The notes below the pieces were generated by a model that had not been told where the DNA came from, made no database searches, and was given only the letters and a program-made list of their open reading frames with translations. Shown piece by piece: positions 45,174 to 53,660 of a stretch of 64,000 nucleotides of DNA. The position numbers and the translations under genes are program-made. Origin of the DNA: Ruegeria lacuscaerulensis (GTDB lineage Bacteria > Pseudomonadota > Alphaproteobacteria > Rhodobacterales > Rhodobacteraceae); the NCBI RefSeq assembly GCF_013034685.1, contig NZ_WQGO01000001.1, forward strand, positions 558,001-622,000, given 5' to 3'. Position 1 is the stretch's first letter, and every line of letters starts with the position of its first letter.

Positions 45174-45611
45174 GTGATTGGTCAATTGTTGCTGGGCTCA
45201 GTTATCACGCTGTTCTCAATTATGACAGGCGCGATAATGTGGGGCGTTCTCAATGAAGTACTTGAAAAAATGGAGCCGTGGCTTCGCCATTCGGACAACC
45301 GATTTATGTCATTCGTGGTAGTATTGATCATGGTCGTGGTTTGCATAATGAGCGTGACCACATTTGGCGTTTGGTTGTGGGCCCTAGTTTTTTTGCAGAT
45401 GTCAGTATTCAGCACGCTGGAAGAGGCGGTGTACTACTCATTGGTAGCATATACGACCTTGGGTATTGGCGATGTAGTCGTCCCACAGCACCAGAGGTTG
45501 CTTGGCGGGATGACTGGTGCAAACGGTTTTTTCATGTTTGGTTTGATGACGGCAATGCTCACCGACATTTTTCGCCACGTGGGAAGGATGCAGCGCGGCT
45601 TGAAAGACTAG
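45174..45611 (+). CDS. small ion channel (two-pore-helix K+ channel family)
   Basis: 145 residues from GTG 45174, preceded by AAAGGAG. Three or four hydrophobic segments (about 3-28, 45-65, 70-85 and 115-135) and a pore segment AYTTLGIGDVVVP that matches the K+ filter pattern T-x-G-[YF]-G-D with Leu-Gly-Ile-Gly in place of Val-Gly-Tyr-Gly. Position of the filter before the last helix fits Ion_trans_2-type channels. Ion choice is therefore uncertain. Isolated gene; its neighbours are the Omp85 barrel (divergent) and GltS (converging). Confidence 0.82.
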   Translation: MIGQLLLGSVITLFSIMTGAIMWGVLNEVLEKMEPWLRHSDNRFMSFVVVLIMVVVCIMSVTTFGVWLWALVFLQMSVFSTLEEAVYYSLVAYTTLGIGDVVVPQHQRLLGGMTGANGFFMFGLMTAMLTDIFRHVGRMQRGLKD

Positions 45612-46048
45612 TAAATTGCTGTTGGGGGCCAGCAGGAGTTTTCCCAACTCGATAAACTCTGCTGCTAAATGTGTTTGAGCGACCTTCGATTGGGCTCGTT
45701 AACCCCCTCTTGGAACGTAGCTTGCCCGACTAACGCCGCTAAATAATAGGTCCGCGTCAGCATGAAGTGCCCAAATGATGATAGTAGCTTTCCAGTTGAA
45801 CTAAATTCGGGCACGACCTACACGGCAGATTGAGAAGAAAATGGATACACGTCTGTATCCCAGGAAAAAAGCAAAGCAAAATATCCGCTCAATCCGACAA
45901 GCGTCGTTGTAACGCCGAAGCCTTATCGAGATGATTTTTTGATGGCGTGTCGATAGCCGATACGATTGGTAACCAACGACGTTCTTCTCCGCTATCGCTT
46001 TGGCTGCAGGGGTCGACTTCTGGCTATGAAACTCAATTGAGCCTGAAT
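45612..46048. other. intergenic, no gene seen
   Basis: About 437 bases between the converging channel gene and gltS. No open frame of note, no repeat. A short GCTG/CAGC pairing just after the channel gene is too weak to call a terminator. Confidence 0.55.
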
Positions 46049-47284
46049 CTAAGGTAAGTTCGAGACGAACAATTGGATAATAAATGCATTGGCAATATCG
46101 ACAAAAAAAGCTGAAACCAGCGGAAGTACAATGAAGGCAAGCGGAGACGGGCCATATTTATGCGTCACAGCCGTCATGTTGGCTATGGCCGTTGGTGTAG
46201 CTCCAAGAGCGAAACCAGCGAAACCTGCAGACATCACGCCAGCAAAATAGTTTCGCCCCATCGTTCGATAGACAACGAATATGATGAAAGCTGCCGCAGC
46301 CGCAGCTTGAAGCGTCATAGTGACGGCTAAAACACCAGCGGAACCCGCCAAAGTCCAAAGCTGCATACTCATTAGAGACATTGAAAGAAACACTGCTAAC
46401 GAGAAGTCCTGTAATAGTTTCAACGAGGCGGTACCCGTTGGTGTCTTGATCTTCGGAAAAACTCTCGGCGTCAGGTTTGCAAGTAAAATACCGGAAAGAA
46501 GGCATGGCACGAAGAGCGGCAGGTTTGCTCCGGTTAATTCCAGCGACTCATCTGCAATGAAGCCAATCACAATTGCTAGATGCGTCCAAAGAATAGCTCT
46601 CATCATTCCAGGATTCGTCGGGCCACCGGTTGGATCAGTAGAAGCTATCACCTCAATAGCGTCTTGATTGGAACTGGAAATCGATGTTTTCTCTTTCGCG
46701 CTTGGTTCGAGCCGGTCACGCGCAATCAAGTAGCTGGCGATTGGTCCGCCAATTAGACTTGCCATTATTAATCCGATCGTTGCAGCGGCGATGCCAAGCT
46801 CCGCCGCCCCCGCTACAGCGTATTGCTCTTCAACAACTGGGCCCCACGCTATGGCTGTACCATGACCACCGATGAGAGACGTTGTCCCCATCATCACACC
46901 GGCCTGAGATGGCAAGCCAAATAGTGAAGCTCCGAGAATGCCTATTCCATTCTGGATAAACATATACCCAATGGTCAAAACAAGCATGAGGCCGAGAAGT
47001 GGGCCGCCTTTAACTAGGTCTGAGAACTTCGCATTAAGACCAATTGTGGTGAAGAAGTAGATCAGCAAAGAGTCGCGCGACGCCAGATCATAAACTACTT
47101 CTCGCCCAGTCACAGTTACCACGCCTAGTGTCACTAGTGCCGCCAGTAAGCCACCTGAAACCGGCTCGGGGATTGAGTACTTGCGCAAAAACCCAAACTG
47201 CTCTGTGAGCCTTGATCCTAGAAAGTACACAACGATGCCAAGAGTCACAGCAATAAAACTGTCCACCACGATCGGTTCTGCCAT
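46049..47284 (-). CDS. gltS: sodium/glutamate symporter
   Basis: 411 residues from ATG 47284, which has AGGAG upstream; the frame is open to 47383. About ten helices with GltS landmarks: DSFIAVTLGIVVYFLGSRL, PVSGGLLAALV, MMGTTSLIGGHGTAIAWGPV with the GGHGT motif in the re-entrant loop, and its inverse repeat in the second half (AGFAGFALGATPTAIANM). Imports glutamate with Na+. May supply carbon and nitrogen or buffer osmotic stress within the island. Confidence 0.93.
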   Translation of the reverse strand: MAEPIVVDSFIAVTLGIVVYFLGSRLTEQFGFLRKYSIPEPVSGGLLAALVTLGVVTVTGREVVYDLASRDSLLIYFFTTIGLNAKFSDLVKGGPLLGLMLVLTIGYMFIQNGIGILGASLFGLPSQAGVMMGTTSLIGGHGTAIAWGPVVEEQYAVAGAAELGIAAATIGLIMASLIGGPIASYLIARDRLEPSAKEKTSISSSNQDAIEVIASTDPTGGPTNPGMMRAILWTHLAIVIGFIADESLELTGANLPLFVPCLLSGILLANLTPRVFPKIKTPTGTASLKLLQDFSLAVFLSMSLMSMQLWTLAGSAGVLAVTMTLQAAAAAAFIIFVVYRTMGRNYFAGVMSAGFAGFALGATPTAIANMTAVTHKYGPSPLAFIVLPLVSAFFVDIANAFIIQLFVSNLP

Positions 47285-47466
47285 GAACAGACTCCTAACT
47301 TCGCCGCACCACCATGCGGTCTTGAACAAGCTGCACAGGTGCAACCGGAAATTATGGTCCGATGGTAGAGCATGATCGAACAAGGGTGCAACAAAACGAT
47401 CCTGCTGCTAGACTGGGCCGATACTTACAAAAAAGCCAATTTATGAAGAATAGAAGGGCTATCAAC

Positions 47467-47811
47467 GTGAAAAAATTGATCAAAAGCGCTATCAGCATCG
47501 CCCTTTGCAGTGTAGCTGGTGTTCCAGTTACAGCAGATGAAAAGACACATTCTTACTTATTCTTAGGCGAAGAGACGATCCTAACAGGCACCGAAAATTG
47601 TGTTTATGAAATAATGAAACAAGGTGTCGAAGTAGATGAAAACGAAAGTAGAGTATTCTATGAATTAGCGCAGGGAATTATCCTAGTTTATGCACATAAA
47701 TACGTCCGCTATCGAACCACTGGAAAAGTACCGGATTCATACAGTGAAGAAGAAGCCGAAATTTTACAATCAGGTGAGATAGACGAATTTTTCGAACACT
47801 GCTTTAAGTGA
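47467..47811 (+). CDS. small exported protein, unknown function
   Basis: Up to 123 residues; start uncertain between ATG 47443 and GTG 47467, the latter with AGAAGG upstream. Signal peptide (KKLIKSAISIALCSVAGVPVTA) followed by an acidic mature part of about 90 residues (EENETRV-like ENESRVFYELAQGIILVYAH, SEEEAEILQSGEIDEFFEHCF) with two cysteines that could pair. Very AT-rich coding, unlike the flanks. Not recognised. Confidence 0.55.
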   Translation: MKKLIKSAISIALCSVAGVPVTADEKTHSYLFLGEETILTGTENCVYEIMKQGVEVDENESRVFYELAQGIILVYAHKYVRYRTTGKVPDSYSEEEAEILQSGEIDEFFEHCFK

Positions 47812-47946
47812 ACAAACGACGATCAACTAAAGTCTTGTGACAAAACTTTCTGTCTTATTAGGTGGGTGATCCTTTGGACGTGAAGCGGTATAAAAAACGG
47901 GCAATCCAATGGAGTGTGAAAGGATGTGTTCCGACTCAAAGCCCGT

Positions 47947-48750
47947 TTAGTATTTTTGCGGAACAGTATGTTTGAACGAAATGGACTTCGGAGCACCTTT
48001 CCTGTGTTCGCGGCGATTTGGCAATTCCGGAAGCACAAAGGGCTCTTCATTATACGGGATCGACTGAAGTAAGTGTGAAATGCAGTTCAGCCTTGCTAGG
48101 CGTTTGTTGTCTGCGGGAACGCGGAACCAAGGCGCATGTACACTGTCTGTCGCCGAAATCATTCTCTCATATGCTTCTGTGTAGTCCCACCAACGTGCCC
48201 AGGACTCCAAGTCCATCGGGCTTAGTTTCCAGTGTTTTCTAGGATCGATCATGCGGTCCTTGAAGCGCTCCTGCTGAACCTCTCTAGTAACATCAAAAAA
48301 ATATTTCAAAAGTATGATACCTTCCCTGACAAGGTATCGCTCAAAACCAGGCGCATCGGTCAAAAAGTTCTCATATTCTTTGTTGGTACAGAAACCCATG
48401 ACCCGTTCCACTCCCGCGCGATTGTACCAACTTCGGTCGAAAAGGACGATTTCGCCTCCTGCAGGAAGATGTTCAAAATACCTCTGGACATAGACTTGGG
48501 ACTTTTGTCGGTCGCTTGGTGCAGGAAGCGCAACGACCCGAAAAACTCGTGGGCTCACACGCTCGGTAATACGTTTGATGACGCCGCCTTTTCCTGCAGC
48601 GTCGCGCCCTTCGAATACTACAACAACTCTTGCTTTAGTGCGTTGCACCCATCCTTGGAGGTGGCAAAGCTCCACCTGCAATCTCTTCAATTCTGTCTCA
48701 TAGGACTTCTTAGAGATTTTTTTCTTTGCCGCCACGTCCTTTGCCCCCAT
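47947..48750 (-). CDS. ppk2: polyphosphate kinase 2 family protein
   Basis: 267 residues from ATG 48750 (the frame is open to 48858 and no clear ribosome site decides). PPK2 class I: Walker A GRDAAGKGG at 48-56, VSPRVFRVVALPAPSDRQ, Walker B FDRSWYNRAG, lid-like RFKDRMIDPRKHWKLS. It moves phosphate between polyphosphate and nucleotides, most class I members using polyphosphate to make ATP or GTP from the diphosphate. Fits an energy-stress role in the island. Confidence 0.93.
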   Translation of the reverse strand: MGAKDVAAKKKISKKSYETELKRLQVELCHLQGWVQRTKARVVVVFEGRDAAGKGGVIKRITERVSPRVFRVVALPAPSDRQKSQVYVQRYFEHLPAGGEIVLFDRSWYNRAGVERVMGFCTNKEYENFLTDAPGFERYLVREGIILLKYFFDVTREVQQERFKDRMIDPRKHWKLSPMDLESWARWWDYTEAYERMISATDSVHAPWFRVPADNKRLARLNCISHLLQSIPYNEEPFVLPELPNRREHRKGAPKSISFKHTVPQKY

Positions 48751-48894
48751 TAAACAATTGTAGGTAATTGAGTTAGAGTTATTGTGAGTTCGTTTCCTGC
48801 AGTCTTTGCAACCACATAAGCGCTTAAGTCTACGAACAACCGACATCCACTCGTTCAAGCTTTAAGGCGCTGCCAATCCAAACTATTAAACAAC

Positions 48895-49353
48895 CTACGC
48901 GTCCAGAATTTCCGGCGCCTCAATTACTGGCCACCAGATATGCGTAGCAAGCCATTCGTAGTCGGCCCCGCCCACACCATTCGCACCAGTTGACTGCTTG
49001 TGTGCGGAAATTAGCTCTTGGCTAAATCGGTGCCCGCCTCGAACGAACTTTGTCAGTTCGCGATGCACAGTCCAGTTCAAAGCCAATCCCAACTCTGTGA
49101 TTTGAAACCCATCGTCTACACGTTGCACGTTCGGGTTCGCCAGGAAAGTCAGCTGCCGTCTCACGCTTGTCTGAGGCAAATTAGTATATTTAGCCAAACC
49201 GCGAGTTGTCCACGGTTGAGGATGAATAACAAGTGCTTGATGCACCCTCTGCATAGGGGGCGGATACTTAAAATGATCAAACGTGACTTGCCAGCGGCGC
49301 CAAAGTCGTAACCGGTTGCGCTCAGTTTCACTCATCGACATAAGTGCATACAT
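48895..49353 (-). CDS. winged-helix transcriptional regulator, MarR-like
   Basis: 152 residues; alternative starts at 49341 and 49335. The central part reads as a winged helix (PWTTRGLAKYTNLPQTSVRRQLTFL, then the wing NPNVQRVDDGFQITELGLAL), flanked by helices that could dimerise (ERNRLRLWRRWQVTFDHF). No effector domain. Likely a small DNA-binding regulator of adjacent genes; which one is unclear. It lies just upstream (on the - strand) of the PPK2 gene. Confidence 0.65.
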   Translation of the reverse strand: MYALMSMSETERNRLRLWRRWQVTFDHFKYPPPMQRVHQALVIHPQPWTTRGLAKYTNLPQTSVRRQLTFLANPNVQRVDDGFQITELGLALNWTVHRELTKFVRGGHRFSQELISAHKQSTGANGVGGADYEWLATHIWWPVIEAPEILDA

Positions 49354-49423
49354 TAATGATTATGATTTACCTGACAAGCCAACTGAAGCAACGATCCCTT
49401 TGGCGCCAATAAAGTAATCGTGC

Positions 49424-50587
49424 TTACCGAGGCGGACGATCGCTCCAAAGGGTCGCAGAGTTAAAACGCTGATAACCATAGTCAAATAGCGCTTGCATGT
49501 ACTCTGGATCAAACGGCTCAGCTAGAGGATATTCGAAATCAGTTCCAATCCAAGTGGCTTGGTATTCGGCGTCTCGCTGCAGACTTAGTTTGTACGCAAT
49601 CGTAAGATCATCTACGCCTTGCGCCTTGATTAGCGTAGAAAGCGAGCGTGCAGACACTTGGAAGACCCCCGGTTCAATAACTCTAAGTTCTGGCTCAACT
49701 TTGCCGTTTCGGATTGCATACAGCTTGCCACCGCGAGCATATTTCCTTGGGATATCCCATCCAGGCACGTAGGCGGTTTGAGAATATACACCACCATCAA
49801 CGTGAAGTTCATCCCGGACACCTTCATCAGTCTCAACATCAATTAAAACCGGAGGGAAAACGCCCGGAATTGCCGCAGAGGCGAGTATTACATCGGCGAA
49901 TACCTTTTTTGCATTCGCTGAATTGCTGTTAGCGATTGCACCCATATCCCAAAGTACTGGCCTTTGTGCATCCAGGCTTACTGTCTGAACCAACAGACGC
50001 CGTCCGCGACCATGTTCTTTGGCAATTTGCGCTAGAAAATCGTCCGTTATGTAAGACTGTATAAGTTGTTTTAATGGGTCAGAGCTTTTGACAGAAGAAC
50101 CACTTAGGATACCAGTTACAAGTCGTCCTCTGAATATCCGGGACGGTGGTAACCCACCGTACAACTCTTTGAGCTCATCGTCATAGTCAGAACCCAGGAA
50201 GGCGAACGGCGCTGCCAAAGCACCGGTTGAAACTCCGGTAACGACCATAAATTCTGGGCGCGTGCCGGATTCGCTCCATGCATTCAAAATGCCGGCAGCA
50301 AAGGCTCCATCTTCGCCTCCGCCCGATAGTGTTAGTGTATAATCTGAAGATAACCCAGATGTTCGCCTTTGACGTTGAGCTGTTTCCAGCAGTTCACTGA
50401 TATTGACTGGAGCAACATCGGCCCAATAACGAGCACCTTCGATGCCCGGAACTTGTGGACTCTCTAGATCCAATTCGCTTACTGGGTTCCTAGATATATT
50501 TGAGCATCCCAGTTGGAGAAGCAGCAGTAGCAAAATAGTCAGCTTACTCCGATGCCCGCGTCCCGTCTTCTCCACCACTAGCTCCAT
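49424..50587 (-). CDS. patatin-like phospholipase, lipoprotein
   Basis: 387 residues. N-terminal lipobox: hydrophobic run LTILLLLLLQLGC, cysteine acylated, so a lipoprotein anchored in a membrane. The patatin domain has the oxyanion motif GGGEDGAF, the nucleophile GVSTG and the partner HVDGGVY (Asp of the Ser-Asp dyad). Hydrolyses phospholipid or other ester bonds. Preceded by an unrelated MFS gene on the same strand. Confidence 0.92.
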   Translation of the reverse strand: MELVVEKTGRGHRSKLTILLLLLLQLGCSNISRNPVSELDLESPQVPGIEGARYWADVAPVNISELLETAQRQRRTSGLSSDYTLTLSGGGEDGAFAAGILNAWSESGTRPEFMVVTGVSTGALAAPFAFLGSDYDDELKELYGGLPPSRIFRGRLVTGILSGSSVKSSDPLKQLIQSYITDDFLAQIAKEHGRGRRLLVQTVSLDAQRPVLWDMGAIANSNSANAKKVFADVILASAAIPGVFPPVLIDVETDEGVRDELHVDGGVYSQTAYVPGWDIPRKYARGGKLYAIRNGKVEPELRVIEPGVFQVSARSLSTLIKAQGVDDLTIAYKLSLQRDAEYQATWIGTDFEYPLAEPFDPEYMQALFDYGYQRFNSATLWSDRPPR

Positions 50588-50734
50588 TGGGTTAAACTAA
50601 CACACGGGCCAGCAACTTTTTTCTGGACCATAACTCTTGATCGTCGTTCCAGCTCTGGGAGCGCATTGAGCGTCGCAGTCTTTTTGGTTGCGTTCAAGTA
50701 TAGCATGCCAAACAAGCACAAATTTATTATTGCG

Positions 50735-52000
50735 CTAACGTTTCTCGGTAGGAGCCATTTCCGTACTGGTTGGCAAGACTTCAGTGTGAAAAGTCTGCTC
50801 GGCTCGTGACACGGGTTCAACTGACCAAATCCTTTGCCCCAAATACAGTGCAAAGCAAAACATGACCGCAAAATTTACCCAATAAAGCGCGATGTCACCA
50901 AAAAAAGTGGTAACTAAGTTGGCTATCAAGGGGCCGCTTATCGATCCGAGAGTCCAAACCAATAGCATAGTTACCGCTGCCGAAGAGACGTAGACAGGAA
51001 CCGTTCTGTCCAACGCGTGCGCCACAAGCAAAGAATATTGAGTGAGCAAACTTCCACCTAGTAGCATCAGAATAATGCAAAGGATTACGAAGCCGATTGA
51101 GTTGTAGTCGAATGAATTGACGCTGTGGTCGTAGTCCACGTCGACCAGAACCGCCATAAGAAGAAGAACTACTGTTGCGGTTACCGTAGCTATCAAGATT
51201 ACTTTCCGACGGTCCATCTTGTCGGATAGCCATCCAAGCGGAAACTGAAAAAGGACACGCCCGAGATAAATGAGGGCTACCATAAGGGCCACATCGATTA
51301 TTTCGACCCCTAGCTGAGCAGCATTATAGGGGACAACGCTCAACAAAGTTGTAGACACCATACCCATGGCGAATACGCCCAAGACTGCGGCTGGGGCGTC
51401 CTTAAATAAACCGCGTATTCGAATGGGTACCGTGGTTTCATTATTGGGAGGAGATGAGCGAGTAGTCGAGATGACCACAATCGAAATGCAGTAAAACAAA
51501 GCGACGTAGACGAATACCTCTCGAATATCCCCGGGCACTACAAAAACTAAAAACTGACTGAACACGGCGACTACGCCGACTATTATCGCATAGACTGCGA
51601 GAACTCTTCCCCGGGTCTTTTCCTCCGCAGTTTCATTGATCCACGTGTCACCGATCGAAAAAAGCCCTGCGGTGGCCAAACCGGAGAGGAACCGCAAAAA
51701 GACAAGAAATGGTGTGTTGGTGGAAACAGAAAAAAGTATGGCCACCGCTATCGTGATAGCTGCGCCAGAAGCAAATGCACGGATGTGGCCAATATCAGCA
51801 ATCGATCTGGCGACAACAAAACACCCGACTAAAAACCCTGCAGAGTATGCGGACGCCGCAAACGAAGCGGCTTCTTGAGACGCCCCAATTTCAGAAAACG
51901 CGAGTGGAACCAAAGTACCAGATCCAGCAGTGGCCAGCTGAACAGCAGCCATTGCAACGAAGAGTGATTGAAGATTGAGAACTTGGTTTCTGATTGCCAA
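50735..52000 (-). CDS. MFS transporter
   Basis: 421 residues, twelve predicted helices, with MFS motif A-like loops (LGWLSDKMDRRKVIL between helices 8 and 9 and FLRFLSGLATAGLFSIGDTWINETAEEKTRGRV between 4 and 5), the latter typical of the YcaD/UMF-like group. The annotated start is TTG 52000 with a GGAG about ten bases upstream; a later start would cut helix 1. Drug or metabolite export are both possible. Divergent from the RND genes (397 bases). Confidence 0.9.
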   Translation of the reverse strand: MAIRNQVLNLQSLFVAMAAVQLATAGSGTLVPLAFSEIGASQEAASFAASAYSAGFLVGCFVVARSIADIGHIRAFASGAAITIAVAILFSVSTNTPFLVFLRFLSGLATAGLFSIGDTWINETAEEKTRGRVLAVYAIIVGVVAVFSQFLVFVVPGDIREVFVYVALFYCISIVVISTTRSSPPNNETTVPIRIRGLFKDAPAAVLGVFAMGMVSTTLLSVVPYNAAQLGVEIIDVALMVALIYLGRVLFQFPLGWLSDKMDRRKVILIATVTATVVLLLMAVLVDVDYDHSVNSFDYNSIGFVILCIILMLLGGSLLTQYSLLVAHALDRTVPVYVSSAAVTMLLVWTLGSISGPLIANLVTTFFGDIALYWVNFAVMFCFALYLGQRIWSVEPVSRAEQTFHTEVLPTSTEMAPTEKR

Positions 52001-52397
52001 TGTACCCTAGCTCCAAGTTGCACCGAGGCTCGGTAAGTTTTTCCTACTTCTCGCTTCTACTCAGGTAGACGCGCGGTATCTTCCAGCAAACAACGCTACT
52101 CGTTAAAGATCTTAACACCGAGTTCTACTGAAATCGAAAATCGCTGGGCACTACGTTGGACCTTCAGGCTTTCGCGAATTTAGTTTTTTGGTCGGATATT
52201 TCGCTTACGCTTTATAATACAACAATAAAATCTGTCCACTTCCCTGAAGCTCTCGCCGAGCCATTTTGGCTCGGCCCAATTTGTGAAAATCTGCAGGTGC
52301 GGGCAGAGTTGGTTCAAGCGATCTCTTTTCTCGCGAAGCTTGGTGGGCCCCTTGGGTGCGCTCAACGAGCGAGCATCTTAAAAGCAGGTGAAAAACT
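52001..52397. other. divergent promoter region between MFS and RND genes
   Basis: About 400 bases without a gene; AT-rich, with the palindrome at 52258-52273 and a GCCGAGCC / GGCTCGGC extended stem around it. Likely holds promoters for both directions. Confidence 0.55.
52258..52273. promoter_or_regulatory. palindromic element, copy 2 of 2
   Basis: GAGCCATTTTGGCTCG, identical to 37003-37018, 125 bases before the RND adaptor gene. Here the symmetry extends to an 8-bp stem (GCCGAGCC / GGCTCGGC, 5-nt loop ATTTT). Confidence 0.4.
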
Positions 52398-53657
52398 ATG
52401 CATTTGATTTTCCGAGGGGCATTGGCGGTTGTTTTACTTGGTGCTTTACCCATCGTGGCAGCAGCACAAGACGCTCCCACAACGATAAGACCAGCAAAAG
52501 TCTTCACTGTTCTTAAAGCCTCATCTGATTTTGAAAGGATTTATCCTGCAATTGTCTATCCGTCGAAGGAAGTTGAACTCTCTTTTAGAGTCAGTGGACG
52601 AATTACAGAGCTGCCAATTAGGGCCTCTAGCAGTGTCATGCAGGAAGACGTTGTTGCCCAACTAGACACCCGAGACTTTGAAGTCGAGGTAGAAAGGCTT
52701 AACAGCCAACTCGAAGAGGCCGAGGCGAATTTAATTGTGCTGAGGTCAGGTGCACGCCCTGAAGAAATTACAGCTCTAGAAGCCTCGGTTGAGGCAGCTC
52801 AAGCCCAAAGAGACCAAGCTCGGGAAGACTACATCCGCTCAGCTCAGCTTTTGGAGAGGGGGGTAATTCCTACTGCGCAGTACCAACAACGTGAAGCTGC
52901 CTTTCGTCTGGCAGAAGCTGAACTGGTGTCACGAGAAGAGCAGCTTACAATTGGTCGTATCGGTGGACGGCCAGAAGAAATAATTGCTGCAGAAGCGGCG
53001 ATCCGTGGCCTTAAAACACAAATTCAATCGGCAAAAAACGATCTTTCCGATGCTACGCTTCGAGCGCCGTTCGACGGAACGATTGCCAAGCGCAACGTGG
53101 ACAATTTTCGTAATGTTCAAGCCGGTGAAACCATCGCCTTAATCCAAGATCTATCGACTGTAGATGTAAGCTATGACTTGCCCGGCGCTGACATAATCGC
53201 AATGTCGTCAATTGGCTTCGACAATGTTGTTAGCATGGTTACGTTCGACTCGTTGCCGGGCGTAGAAATGAACGCAGACCTTGTCGAGTTTACTACGCAA
53301 GCAGACGCAGCAACACAAACCTATCGAGGTCGTCTATCAGTAACCCCGCCTGAAGACTTGATTGTACTGCCTGGGATGGTAGCGCGCGTGATTATTAGGG
53401 CGGACGGGCAAAGCGACACACATGTTGTGGTTCCACTTTCAGCTTTAGCGGCAAGCCCCGACGGTTCCCCTTATGTCTGGCTATTGGATGGATCCAACAG
53501 CACTGTCAAGCGTCGACCCGTTGAATTGGGAGAAATATCTGAAGACTTCGTGTTCGTAAAAACTGGCCTTGAAGAAGGGCAAATGATTGTAACTGCAGGC
53601 TTGAGCGAACTGCAGGAAGACATGGTAGTTCGCCCGATTTCAAAAGTTGGTGAGTAG
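52398..53657 (+). CDS. RND efflux periplasmic adaptor (HlyD/AcrA family)
   Basis: 419 residues. Signal peptide (residues 1-24, AVVLLGALPIVAAAQ), barrel-sandwich half ELSFRVSGRITELPIRASSSV, a coiled-coil hairpin whose two arms carry similar segments (RPEEITALEASVEAAQAQ and RPEEIIAAEAAIRGLKTQ), closing lipoyl half LRAPFDGTIAKRNVDNFRNV, then beta-barrel and membrane-proximal domains. Joins the RND pump to an outer-membrane channel, which is not encoded here. Stop and next start are three bases apart, so it is an operon. Confidence 0.94.
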   Translation: MHLIFRGALAVVLLGALPIVAAAQDAPTTIRPAKVFTVLKASSDFERIYPAIVYPSKEVELSFRVSGRITELPIRASSSVMQEDVVAQLDTRDFEVEVERLNSQLEEAEANLIVLRSGARPEEITALEASVEAAQAQRDQAREDYIRSAQLLERGVIPTAQYQQREAAFRLAEAELVSREEQLTIGRIGGRPEEIIAAEAAIRGLKTQIQSAKNDLSDATLRAPFDGTIAKRNVDNFRNVQAGETIALIQDLSTVDVSYDLPGADIIAMSSIGFDNVVSMVTFDSLPGVEMNADLVEFTTQADAATQTYRGRLSVTPPEDLIVLPGMVARVIIRADGQSDTHVVVPLSALAASPDGSPYVWLLDGSNSTVKRRPVELGEISEDFVFVKTGLEEGQMIVTAGLSELQEDMVVRPISKVGE

Positions 53658-53660
53658 CAA

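Noticed and set aside
47895-47948. AAACGGGC / GCCCGTTT inverted repeat at the 3' end of the PPK2 gene
   Set aside because: The loop is about 38 bases and one arm includes the stop codon, so it is not a convincing terminator.
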